Below are positions 8,723 to 16,851 of a DNA stretch of 64,000 nt, one piece after another. Both the position numbers and the translations under genes were made by a program. The notes under the pieces were generated by a model that made no database searches, was not told where the DNA came from, and saw only the letters and a list, made by a program, of their open reading frames with translations. This DNA is from Paractinoplanes bogorensis. Lineage in GTDB: Bacteria; Actinomycetota; Actinomycetes; Mycobacteriales; Micromonosporaceae. The DNA is taken from the NCBI RefSeq assembly GCF_018829635.1, contig NZ_JAHKKG010000012.1, positions 62,001 to 126,000 on the forward strand. The letters are read 5' to 3'. How positions within the stretch are numbered: the first letter of the stretch is position 1; every line of letters begins with the position of its first letter.

Positions 8723-10605
8723 CGATCGCCGCGCTGATTCCCGCCGTACCGCTGCTCCTGGGCCTGGTGGGTCTGACCCTGCCCCCGGACGACAACCAGG
8801 ACCGCCGCCGCCCCGCCGCCGTCCTCGGCATCGCGGGCGCCGCGATCGCACTCCTGGTGACGATCGTCAGCCTCGTGAGTCGAGAGCAACAGGAGTGGTC
8901 GGCACACTGGGTGAGCATCGGCGACATCCAGCTCACGTTGGGTATCAGCGTCGGCCCCGCGGCCCTCTACATCGCACTGGCCGTCTGCGCGGTGGCCCTC
9001 GCCGTGCAGGTCTATTCGGTGGCCTACCTGCACGACGACCCGCGCTATGCCCCGTACGCGGCCCAGATCAGCCTGTTCACCGGCGCCATGCTGCTGGTTG
9101 TCACCAGCGGCGACCTGATCACCCTGCTGATCGGCTGGGAGGTGATGGGCGCCTGCTCCTACCTGCTGATCGGCCACGACCGGCGACTGCCCGAGGCCCC
9201 GGCCGCCGCGGTCAAGGCCTTCCTGGTCACCCGGGTCGGCGATGTCGGCTTCCTGCTCGGCATCGCGTTTCTGATCGTCGACGCGCGTACCAGCGAGATC
9301 TCGGCCGTGCTGGCTCACCCGCCGCACCCGGCCGCGCTGATCCTGATTCTGGCCGGGGTGGCCGGCAAGAGCGCCCAGTTCCCGCTGCACACCTGGCTGC
9401 CCGACGCGATGGCCGGCCCGACCCCGATCTCGGCGCTGATCCATGCGGCCACGATGGTCGCGGCCGGTGTCTACGTCGTCTTCCGCCTGTACCCGCTCTA
9501 CGCCCAGTCCCCGGCCGCCCTGGCCGTGCTGGGTGTCATGGCCGCGATCACGATCCTGCTCGGCGCGCTCAGCGCGATGGCTCAGGACGACCTGAAACGC
9601 GTGCTCGCCTGGTCCACTGTCAGCCAGATCGGTTACATGACCGGCGCCCTGGCCGTCGGCTCGCCCGCCGCCGCGCTGTTCCACCTGCTCACCCACGCCG
9701 CGTTCAAGGCCCTGCTGTTCCTCGCGGCGGGCGCGGTGATCCACGCCGTCGGCACGAACTACCTCTCCCGCATGGGTGGCCTCCGCCGGCACATGCCGGT
9801 CACCTTCTGGTCGTTCGTGATCGGTCTCGGCGCGCTGGCCGGGCTGCCGCCGCTGGCCGGGTTCTGGTCCAAGGAAAATGTGCTCACCGCGGCCGCGCAC
9901 GCCACCGAGGGCGGGGAGGCGGCGCCGATCTGGGTCGGCTGGCTGGTCTGGATCGCCGCGCTGTTCGCCATCGGGATCACCGCCTTCTACGCCACCCGCC
10001 TGCTGCTCTGGGCGTTCTTCGGCATCTCGCGCGCGCACGGCCCCGACGGCCCCGACTGGGAGGTCGGGTTCGACGACGCCCGCTACACCGAACCGGCGAC
10101 TCCGCACGATCCGCCCGCCGCCATGCGCTGGCCGATCCTGCTGCTGGCGATTCCGGCCGCGTTGCTGGGCGTGGCCGCGTACGCGCCGGCCTTCCGCACC
10201 GCCCTCGAGCTGGAAGATCCGCACCTCAGCGTGGCCATCGTCCTGCCCCTGATCCTGCTGGCGGCCGGCGCGACGGCCGCGTGGTGGCTGTGGCGCGAGG
10301 TGCCCGGAGTCGATCCCGCGATGGCTCTGGGCCGCGCGCGTCCCCTGTTGGCGGCGGGTTTCCGGCTCGATGAGATTCAAGACCGTTTCCTCGTACGCCC
10401 TACTCGCGCCCTCGCCCGTGCCGTCACCACGGTCGACGAGAAGGTGGTGGACGCCGCCGTCGAGGGAACCGGCAAGACCACCTCGACCGTGGGCGCCGCC
10501 CTCGCGTACGCCCACCGCGTTCCCCTGCCCGCAGCGGCCGCCGCCGTCCTGGCCGGCGCCCTGTTCCTGGGCGCCCTGGCCGTCCTGTTCGGAGCCGCCG
10601 CATGA
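8719..10605 (+). CDS. nuoL: NADH-quinone oxidoreductase subunit L
   Basis: A 628-residue antiporter-like, proton-pumping subunit. The segment QFPLHTWLPDAMAGPTPISALIHAATMV is the NuoL/Mrp signature, preceded by LLIGWEVMGACSYLLIG with its conserved glutamate. A lateral amphipathic helix and C-terminal helix fit the hydrophobic segment at the extreme end. GTG 8719 is used; it overlaps the nuoK stop (GTGA). The stop overlaps the nuoM start by 4 bases. Confidence 0.95.
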   Translation: MTIAALIPAVPLLLGLVGLTLPPDDNQDRRRPAAVLGIAGAAIALLVTIVSLVSREQQEWSAHWVSIGDIQLTLGISVGPAALYIALAVCAVALAVQVYSVAYLHDDPRYAPYAAQISLFTGAMLLVVTSGDLITLLIGWEVMGACSYLLIGHDRRLPEAPAAAVKAFLVTRVGDVGFLLGIAFLIVDARTSEISAVLAHPPHPAALILILAGVAGKSAQFPLHTWLPDAMAGPTPISALIHAATMVAAGVYVVFRLYPLYAQSPAALAVLGVMAAITILLGALSAMAQDDLKRVLAWSTVSQIGYMTGALAVGSPAAALFHLLTHAAFKALLFLAAGAVIHAVGTNYLSRMGGLRRHMPVTFWSFVIGLGALAGLPPLAGFWSKENVLTAAAHATEGGEAAPIWVGWLVWIAALFAIGITAFYATRLLLWAFFGISRAHGPDGPDWEVGFDDARYTEPATPHDPPAAMRWPILLLAIPAALLGVAAYAPAFRTALELEDPHLSVAIVLPLILLAAGATAAWWLWREVPGVDPAMALGRARPLLAAGFRLDEIQDRFLVRPTRALARAVTTVDEKVVDAAVEGTGKTTSTVGAALAYAHRVPLPAAAAAVLAGALFLGALAVLFGAAA

Positions 10606-12101
10606 GCGCTCTTCTGGTCGCCGTTCTGCTCGTTCCCGCCCTGGGTGCGGCCGTCATCGCCCTCTTCCCGCGGGGTCGCGACCACGCCGCCCGCGTCACC
10701 GGCACGATCTTCGCCGCGGTCACCCTGATCCCGATCGCCGTGCTCCCGTTCGCCCGTGACGACGGCTGGACCACCTATTCGGCCACGCCGACGGCCCTCC
10801 GCCCGTGGACCGAGTTCGACGTCTCCTGGGTCCCCGCCCTGCGCCTCGACTTCCATCTGGGCGTCGACGGCGTCTCCTACCCGCTGGTCGCGCTCACCGG
10901 CCTGCTCACGGTTCTCTGTTGCGCGTACACCATCGGAAAGGTTCCCAGCGGTGGTCAGGGCCGCACCCTGGTCGCCCTGCTCCTGGTCCTCGAGGCCGGC
11001 ATCCTGGGCACGTTCCTGGCCCTGGATCTGATCCTGTTCTTCCTGTTCTTCGAGGTCGTCCTGCTTCCCATGTACGCCGTGATCATCGGCTGGGGTGGCG
11101 ACGACCGGCGGCGGGCCGCGCGCAAGTTCGTCCTCTACACGCTGTTCGGCTCGGTCCTGCTGCTGCTCGGCGTGATCACGGTCGCCGTCAACGCCGGCAC
11201 CGGCGACCTCGCCCAGCTCACCGGCGGCACCGGCCTGAGCCGTTCCACCCAGCTGGCGGCGTTCGCCCTGTTCGCCGTCGCCTTCGCCGTGAAGGCCCCG
11301 CTCTGGCCCCTGCACACCTGGCTCCCCGACGCGCACACCCAGGCCCCGACCGTGGGTTCGGTCATCCTGGCCGGGGTGCTGCTCAAGATGGGCACGTACG
11401 GTCTGATCCGGATCGGGGTCGGCGTCGCCCCGCTCGGTGCCGAGTGGGCCGCGCCGCTGCTCGGCATCCTGGCCGTCGCCGCCATCCTGGCCGGTTCGCT
11501 GATCTGCCTGCGCCAGACCGAGCTCAAGCGCCTGATCGCCTATTCGAGCGTCGGCCACATGGGTTTCGTGCTGCTCGGCATCGCCACCCTGACCGCCACC
11601 GGCCTGCAGGCCGCGCTGCTCGGCAACGTCGCCCACGGCCTGATCACCGGCCTGCTGTTCTTCCTGGCCGGCGCGATCAAGGACCGGGCCCACACCGGCG
11701 AGCTGGCCGACCTCGGCGGTCTGCGCGAGTCCGCCCCTCGTCTGGCCGGCCTGCTCGGTTTCGCCGCCATCGCCTCGCTCGGCCTGCCCGGCCTGGCCGG
11801 CTTCTGGGGCGAGGCGTTCGCCGTGGTGGCCGCCGTCGAGCGCGGCGGCGGCCTCTGGCTGACGCTGGCCGTGCTGGCCGCGATCGGCGGCGCGCTCACC
11901 GCCGCGTACTTCCTCCGCCTGCTCCGCAAGGTCACCCACGGCCCCACCGGTTCCGCTTCCGTGCCCGCCGGGATAGGCGGCGCCGAGTGGTTCGCCTGGT
12001 CTCCGCTGGCGGCCTTGACCCTGGCCGTGGGCCTGGCCCCCACCCTGGTGCTGGCCGCGACGAGCGCCCCCGTCCGAGCCTTGACGGAGGCCCTGCGATG
12101 A
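10602..12101 (+). CDS. nuoM: NADH-quinone oxidoreductase subunit M
   Basis: A 499-residue antiporter-like subunit, about 14 membrane helices. Motifs seen are DLILFFLFFEVVLLPMY (conserved helix-5 glutamate), PLWPLHTWLPDAHTQAPT and the lysine-containing LKRLIAYSSVGHMGF segment. Length and motif order match a complete NuoM. ATG 10602 overlaps the nuoL stop, and the next start overlaps this stop (ATGA), so expression is coupled along the series. Confidence 0.95.
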   Translation: MSALLVAVLLVPALGAAVIALFPRGRDHAARVTGTIFAAVTLIPIAVLPFARDDGWTTYSATPTALRPWTEFDVSWVPALRLDFHLGVDGVSYPLVALTGLLTVLCCAYTIGKVPSGGQGRTLVALLLVLEAGILGTFLALDLILFFLFFEVVLLPMYAVIIGWGGDDRRRAARKFVLYTLFGSVLLLLGVITVAVNAGTGDLAQLTGGTGLSRSTQLAAFALFAVAFAVKAPLWPLHTWLPDAHTQAPTVGSVILAGVLLKMGTYGLIRIGVGVAPLGAEWAAPLLGILAVAAILAGSLICLRQTELKRLIAYSSVGHMGFVLLGIATLTATGLQAALLGNVAHGLITGLLFFLAGAIKDRAHTGELADLGGLRESAPRLAGLLGFAAIASLGLPGLAGFWGEAFAVVAAVERGGGLWLTLAVLAAIGGALTAAYFLRLLRKVTHGPTGSASVPAGIGGAEWFAWSPLAALTLAVGLAPTLVLAATSAPVRALTEALR

Positions 12102-13561
12102 GCGCCCAGACCGTCGACCACGTTTCCCTGCTTCCCCTGTACGCCGCAGCCGGCACCGCCGTACTGGTGCTGCTCGCCGACCTGCTCGTAGCCCGCCGCG
12201 GCGCGGTCTTCGGCACGCTCGCCACCGGCGGCCTGGCCACGGTCGCCGCCGCGATCATCACCGGTTCCCGCGCCGGCACGTTCTGCGCCCCCACCGGAGA
12301 CGCCTGCTCCTGGGTACCGAGCCCGCTGGCCGCCACCGCCGCGGTAGTGTTCGCCGCCCTGACCGTAGGCGTGCTGGCCCTCTCGATCCCGGCCCTGCGC
12401 CTGGGCACCGCACCGGCGGGGGAGTACTGCTTCCTGCTGGCCGCCTCGATGACCGGCGGCGTAGCGGTCGGCTACGCCGGCGACCTGATCACCCTGATCG
12501 TCGGCCTGGAGACCCTGACCCTGCCGCTCTACCTGCTGGTGGGCCTGCGCCGTTTCGCCCCCGGCGAGAAGCCGATGACCTCGGCCGCCTCCGCCTCGGT
12601 AACGTTCTTCCTGATCAGCGTCATCTCCACGGCGATCGCCCTGTTAGGAGCGGCACTCAACTACGCCGCCACCGGCGCCCTGCACTTCGACCGCCTGATC
12701 AACGGCAGCGGCCCCACGGCCCCCGTAGCCGAGGCCGGTGTCGCTCTCCTGGTGGTCGGCCTGGCCTTCAAGGTCGCCGCCGTCCCCCTGCACGCGTGGG
12801 CCCCACCCACGTACGAGGGCTCGCCCCTACCCATCGCGGCCTACCTCTCCACGGCGTCCAAGCTGGGCGGCGTGCTGGCCCTGGCCGCCATCGTCGTACG
12901 CCTGGACGCCGCCACTCTGACCGCCTTCCTGGCCCTGTTGACCATGACCGTGGGCAACCTGGTGGCATTGCGTCAGACCCGCATGGTCCGCTTGCTGGCC
13001 TGGTCCTCGATCGCCCAGGCGGGCTACATCCTGGCCCCGCTGTCCCTGGGCGCCGACGGCGTCCAGGCGGCCGCCGTCTACGCCGTCTTCTTCGTCATCC
13101 TGGAGTTCATCGCCTTCGGGGTGATCGCGGCCCTGCGTCCCGCCGGCGCCACAGGCGGCGACATCCTCTACTACCGCGGAGCCGCCCGCCGTTCCCCGTG
13201 GTTGGGCGCCGCCCTGGTCCTTTCCCTGGCCGGCTTGGCGGGCCTACCCCCAGGCTTGGCGGGCCTGTTCGCCAAAATCACCATCGTCGACGCCTTGATT
13301 GAGGGCGGCGAGACTTGGCTGGCCGTAGTGGTAGTCCTGAACGCGGTAGTCGCCTTGGCCTACTACGTACGGGTAGCCGCCCTGCTCTACGCCACCCCCA
13401 CAGTCCCCGGCATCCCGGTCGTCGACCCCACCCTGCTCGAGGCCGCCACCCACCCGCGCTTCCCCGTGACCCGCCCACTGGCCGCGGCCTTGATCACCGC
13501 CGCCGCTGCAGCCGTGGTCTTGGGCTTCGCCCCCCAGCTCCTCTTCAACGCATTGTCCTGA
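12098..13561 (+). CDS. nuoN: NADH-quinone oxidoreductase subunit N
   Basis: A 487-residue antiporter-like subunit. The segment DLITLIVGLETLTLPLYLLVG holds the conserved helix-5 glutamate; FKVAAVPLHAWAPPTYEGSP is the helix-7 lysine motif; RLLAWSSIAQAGYIL follows. It is full length and is the last gene of the nuoIJKLMN run. No hairpin-plus-T-tract terminator was seen after its stop; a small hypothetical gene begins 34 bp later. Confidence 0.95.
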   Translation: MSAQTVDHVSLLPLYAAAGTAVLVLLADLLVARRGAVFGTLATGGLATVAAAIITGSRAGTFCAPTGDACSWVPSPLAATAAVVFAALTVGVLALSIPALRLGTAPAGEYCFLLAASMTGGVAVGYAGDLITLIVGLETLTLPLYLLVGLRRFAPGEKPMTSAASASVTFFLISVISTAIALLGAALNYAATGALHFDRLINGSGPTAPVAEAGVALLVVGLAFKVAAVPLHAWAPPTYEGSPLPIAAYLSTASKLGGVLALAAIVVRLDAATLTAFLALLTMTVGNLVALRQTRMVRLLAWSSIAQAGYILAPLSLGADGVQAAAVYAVFFVILEFIAFGVIAALRPAGATGGDILYYRGAARRSPWLGAALVLSLAGLAGLPPGLAGLFAKITIVDALIEGGETWLAVVVVLNAVVALAYYVRVAALLYATPTVPGIPVVDPTLLEAATHPRFPVTRPLAAALITAAAAAVVLGFAPQLLFNALS

Positions 13562-13595
13562 CTTACAGCAGCGGGCATTCGTAGGCTGCTGTCCT

Positions 13596-13784
13596 GTGAG
13601 CAGGAGGCAGTACGTCGCCCGAGGAGTACCCGGCGGCTACCGGATCTGGGACAACAAGAGACGCTGCTGGTGGGGCGACCTCTACGAGTTGTGCCCGGAC
13701 GACCTGCTCACCGAACTGAACGGCGCCGCCGACCAGGACAAGATCACCGCCCTCCTCCGCCGTTATCGAGCCTTGAAGCGGTAG
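13596..13784 (+). CDS. Small hypothetical protein, 62 residues
   Basis: A short protein starting at GTG 13596, with aromatic and basic content (GYRIWDNKRRCWWGDLYELCP) followed by a helical end (LLTELNGAADQDKITALLRRYRALKR). The residue pattern and GC-rich third positions look coding, and it lies 34 bp after nuoN on the same strand. No conserved domain was recognised. It overlaps the 3' end of the convergent hypothetical gene by 41 bp, so at least one of the two may be spurious. Confidence 0.5.
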   Translation: MSRRQYVARGVPGGYRIWDNKRRCWWGDLYELCPDDLLTELNGAADQDKITALLRRYRALKR

Positions 13785-14217
13785 CCGCTCCCCGCGCGGG
13801 GAGCGATGAGGCGCCGGACATGACGGTGGCATCTGTCAGTCGTCGCGTCATGCCTCGCGAGGCGGCGGCCGCCTCCCAGATCACGTCAGCGACGGGCCGG
13901 CAACCGCACCCATCCCCACGCACCGTGCGACGGCATCGCCGCCGAGCCATCCATAGAGGAACCCGGCGGCAGAAGGCCTCTCCGCCCCGTTCGAGTCGAC
14001 CACTGCAGCCGGCGGCGCAGCGCGCGTGTAACGCCCGAACCAGCTCGCCCTCCGGGTCGTCGCCGGTCACGTCGGTGTGCATGGTCGCCACTCCGAGCGT
14101 GTGCAACCCGAGCGCGACGAGATCTCCGGTCTGCGCTGCCCGCGTGTACGCCGACGACGCATGCACGGAGTCGGCCAACGGCAACGGGTCGACCCCAGCC
14201 CCACCGAGCACCGTCAC
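13744..14217 (-). CDS. Hypothetical protein, possibly degraded
   Basis: An open frame of 157 codons whose GTG start overlaps the stop of the MOSC gene by 4 bases (GTGA), the arrangement expected of a translationally coupled downstream gene. The first 75 residues look protein-like (LGLHTLGVATMHTDVTG and so on); the rest becomes Arg/Cys/Gly-rich with little sign of structure, so the 3' part may be frameshifted. No family was recognised. The stretch 13785-14213 holds nothing else that can be supported. Confidence 0.4.
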   Translation of the reverse strand: MTVLGGAGVDPLPLADSVHASSAYTRAAQTGDLVALGLHTLGVATMHTDVTGDDPEGELVRALHARCAAGCSGRLERGGEAFCRRVPLWMARRRCRRTVRGDGCGCRPVADVIWEAAAASRGMTRRLTDATVMSGASSLPARGAATASRLDNGGGGR

Positions 14218-14873
14218 AGGCGGCGGTCGATCTCGGCCCTCAAGTCGGCCGGCAGGGCCTCGGCGACCAGCAACCGGGCCAGCTCCTCAGAGCGGTGCAT
14301 ATAGATGTCGAACGCCTCCGACACCCCGATGCTCCGCGCTGGCCGATGCACCACCGAGATCGGATCGCCCACCTGCAGCGGCCCCGGGGTGATCACGCGT
14401 AGGTAGGTGCCGGTGCGGGCCTCCCGCGCGAACCGCTTCAACCACTGCTTCTCGCCCATCTTGGCCTGGAACGTCGAGCACGGGATGCGCCCGAACGTCG
14501 GCTGCAGCTCCAGCACCTCCCCGACCCGCCAGACCTCGCCGATCTGGGTCTGGTTCAGGTCCATTCCGACCGTCGTCATGTTTTCGCCGAACATGCCGTC
14601 CGGCAGCGACCGGCCCAGCGATTCTTCCCACCACTCGTAGTCTTCGCGGGAGTAGGCGTACACGGCCTGGTCGTTGCCGCCGTGGTGTTTGATGTCGCCG
14701 ATCGGGTCGCCGACCACCCCGCTGTGCAGGCCGGTCGTCTTGGGGCCGGGCGCCCGCACCTCGACGGCGTGCTCGACCGGCAGCTTGTCGATGCCGGTCA
14801 GGCCGCCGTTGCGCTTGGCCGGGTTGGGCCGGGCGACGCCCACGTTCACCGAGAGCACTTTGCCGTCTGTCAT
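14214..14873 (-). CDS. MOSC domain-containing protein (YiiM-like)
   Basis: A 219-residue MOSC (molybdenum cofactor sulfurase C-terminal) domain protein. The GDIKHHGGNDQAVYAYSREDY motif, EDY/WW, MFGENMTT and GRIPCSTFQAKM with its conserved cysteine place it with the YiiM/YuaD group, thought to handle Moco-bound sulfur or to act in N-hydroxylated base detoxification. A C-terminal 3-alpha extension is present. ATG 14873 overlaps the stop of the upstream GNAT gene (ATGA), and the downstream hypothetical overlaps its own stop, giving a three-gene minus-strand operon. Confidence 0.88.
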   Translation of the reverse strand: MTDGKVLSVNVGVARPNPAKRNGGLTGIDKLPVEHAVEVRAPGPKTTGLHSGVVGDPIGDIKHHGGNDQAVYAYSREDYEWWEESLGRSLPDGMFGENMTTVGMDLNQTQIGEVWRVGEVLELQPTFGRIPCSTFQAKMGEKQWLKRFAREARTGTYLRVITPGPLQVGDPISVVHRPARSIGVSEAFDIYMHRSEELARLLVAEALPADLRAEIDRRL

Positions 14874-15715
14874 GCCGTGAACTCCACGATCACTCGATCC
14901 TCGACCGGGCGGTAGCCCAGCCGCTGATACAAAGCATTACTGGTCGGGTTGGCCAGGTCGGTGGTGAGCACCACATCTCGCGCTCCGGTGTCGAGGGCGG
15001 CCTGGCTCGCGACCACAGTCACCGCTCCGGCGTAGCCGCGCCCACGGCGTACGGGAGGGGTGTAGACGATCTGCACGCGCACCATGCCCGCCTCGGGACG
15101 GGAGCACATCGCCATCGATACCGGTTGCCCGCCGTCTTCCCAGAGCAGCACACCCCCGTACGCCAATCGGTCGTCGATCGCCGCTTGCGGGTCGGCCGGG
15201 CGGCGTTCGCCGATCTCGTCGTGGAACGCGAGCAACCAGCCCTGCAGCAGCGCCGAGTCGTGGGCCTCGGCGAATCGCACATGGCCGGGCGGGGGGTCGG
15301 GCGGGAAATTCAACCCCTCCAGGCGATAAAGGCGGGTTCTCCGTACGACGTGGGTCCGCACCCCGGTCCGCCGCCGCCACCCGGCCGCGAAGCCGTCCAC
15401 CGCCTCGGCCGGCAGGTTGGCGCCCGGCAGCGGCAGGCCGTCGAGCACCTCGACCGCGGCCGGCACCGCGCGCGGCGGCAGGTCGCTGAACATCATCGGG
15501 TGCGGCGGCGTCTGCATCAGCACCCCGGTGACCTGCCCGGACGGCGTGCTCCACCAGCCGAGCACGGGCGTTCCTTCTCCGTACGCGTGTGACCCGCGCC
15601 GCTGCAGGGTGGCGAGCACGGTCAGCATCGCGGTGTTCTCGACCGGCCGGGCGCGCAGGAAGTCGCCCGTGGTGGCGGCGAAGGTCTCGACGTCATCGGT
15701 CAGCTGCCAGCTCAT
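14870..15715 (-). CDS. GNAT family N-acetyltransferase
   Basis: A 281-residue protein whose C-terminal half is a GNAT fold: the acetyl-CoA loop appears as PPVRRGRGYAGAV, followed by a helix and NPTSNALYQRLGYRPVEDR, the typical beta-6/alpha-4 end. The N-terminal 130 residues resemble the degenerate first GNAT domain of two-domain actinobacterial acetyltransferases. The acceptor substrate is unknown. ATG 15715 is the first start that gives this N-terminus. It is the first gene of the GNAT-MOSC-hypothetical group, coupled by ATGA. Confidence 0.82.
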   Translation of the reverse strand: MSWQLTDDVETFAATTGDFLRARPVENTAMLTVLATLQRRGSHAYGEGTPVLGWWSTPSGQVTGVLMQTPPHPMMFSDLPPRAVPAAVEVLDGLPLPGANLPAEAVDGFAAGWRRRTGVRTHVVRRTRLYRLEGLNFPPDPPPGHVRFAEAHDSALLQGWLLAFHDEIGERRPADPQAAIDDRLAYGGVLLWEDGGQPVSMAMCSRPEAGMVRVQIVYTPPVRRGRGYAGAVTVVASQAALDTGARDVVLTTDLANPTSNALYQRLGYRPVEDRVIVEFTA

Positions 15716-15760
15716 ACCGCGATCATGTCGTCGCTTTGCGTGATCGCGCGACCCCGCGCG

Positions 15761-15796
15761 GAGCAAAGGCCCTACGTGGAGCGAAGGCCCTACATG
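15761..15796. repeat. 18-bp imperfect tandem duplication
   Basis: Two adjacent 18-bp units (15761-15778 and 15779-15796) differ at two positions. The second unit contains the stop codon and last residues of the LLM oxidoreductase gene, so the first is a duplicated copy of the gene end in the intergenic space. Confidence 0.7.
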
Positions 15797-16782
15797 CCCC
15801 ACGCCTTCGCTATTCGGGCAAGAGTGTCCTGCCTGGTCGCCGGGTCGTAGACCGTGCCGGCCAGCATCAGTTCGCGGGCTCCGGTGCGCTCGATCAGGTC
15901 GTCGAGTCCGGCCACGACCTCCTCGGCGGTGCCGGCGTACTGCGTGCCGGGCAGCTCCGGGTCGAGGTCGGCCGCCTCCTCGGGCGAGACGATCGGACCG
16001 AGGCGACCGGTCCGCAGGCTCTGCACCATGACCCGGGACGGCCCGGCCAGGTAGATGGCCTCCTCGGTCGTCGCGGCGGCGATCACCGAGGCGCTGACCA
16101 TCGGGTAGGGCTCGGGGAACCGTGGCGACGGCTGGAAACCGGACCGGTAGAGCTCGAGGGCGCGGTCCACGTCGGAGCCCATCGCGAAGTGATACGCGTA
16201 ACAGAACGGCAGTCCGAGCGCGGCCGCGACCTGAGCTCCGTAGGTCGAGGAGCCGAGCATCCACACCTCGGGGAAGCTCTCCGGCGCGGGTGTGGCGCGC
16301 AGCCGGGCGGTCGGGCCGGCGTCGATCCGGTCGTCGCCGAGAAGGGCCAGCACCGCGCGCAGGTGGTCGGGGAACTGTTCGACCGTCAGATAGGGCGAGA
16401 CGCCCCGCAGGGCGGCCGCCGTCATCTGATCAGTTCCGGGCGCGCGCCCGATACCGAGGTCGATGCGTCCGGGGTGGAGGGCCTCGAGCATGGCGAACTG
16501 CTCGGCTACCACGAACGGCATGTGATTGGGCAGCATGACGCCACCCGATCCGACCCGAATCGTTCTGGTTTGTGCGGCCACCGACGCGATCAGGACGGGA
16601 GGGTTCGTCGACGCGACGGCGGGCATGTTGTGGTGCTCAGCTACCCAGAACCGGCGGTAGCCCAGATCGTCGGCCGCCCGTGCCACGGCGATCGTGCCCA
16701 GCAAAGCGTCCGTGCTGGAGTGCCCGGCACGCACGGTGGCCAGGTCAAGAACGGACAGTGGCACACGTTCGATCAAGGTCAC
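15790..16782 (-). CDS. LLM class flavin-dependent oxidoreductase
   Basis: A 330-residue bacterial luciferase-like monooxygenase fold protein. The N-terminal LSVLDLATVRAG, then FWVAEHHNMPAVAS, VGSGGVMLPNHMPFVVAEQFAML and RIDLGIGRAPG are typical of the MsnO8/YhbW-like LLM group that uses FMN or F420. The substrate is unknown. GTG 16782 is the start (an ATG two bases away is out of frame). An 18-bp tandem duplication lies across its 3' end and stop codon. Confidence 0.88.
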   Translation of the reverse strand: MTLIERVPLSVLDLATVRAGHSSTDALLGTIAVARAADDLGYRRFWVAEHHNMPAVASTNPPVLIASVAAQTRTIRVGSGGVMLPNHMPFVVAEQFAMLEALHPGRIDLGIGRAPGTDQMTAAALRGVSPYLTVEQFPDHLRAVLALLGDDRIDAGPTARLRATPAPESFPEVWMLGSSTYGAQVAAALGLPFCYAYHFAMGSDVDRALELYRSGFQPSPRFPEPYPMVSASVIAAATTEEAIYLAGPSRVMVQSLRTGRLGPIVSPEEAADLDPELPGTQYAGTAEEVVAGLDDLIERTGARELMLAGTVYDPATRQDTLARIAKAWGM

Positions 16783-16851
16783 ATTTCGACCCTAGCGCGA
16801 CCCGTTCGAGTCGAACTCTCCCCGGCTCCTGAGTACTTTGGTGCGGCGACC

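Noticed and set aside
15589-16851. Long 5' extension of the acyltransferase frame
   Set aside because: The extension is opposite the LLM gene and is Arg/Gly-rich; ATG 16852 gives the normal family N-terminus.
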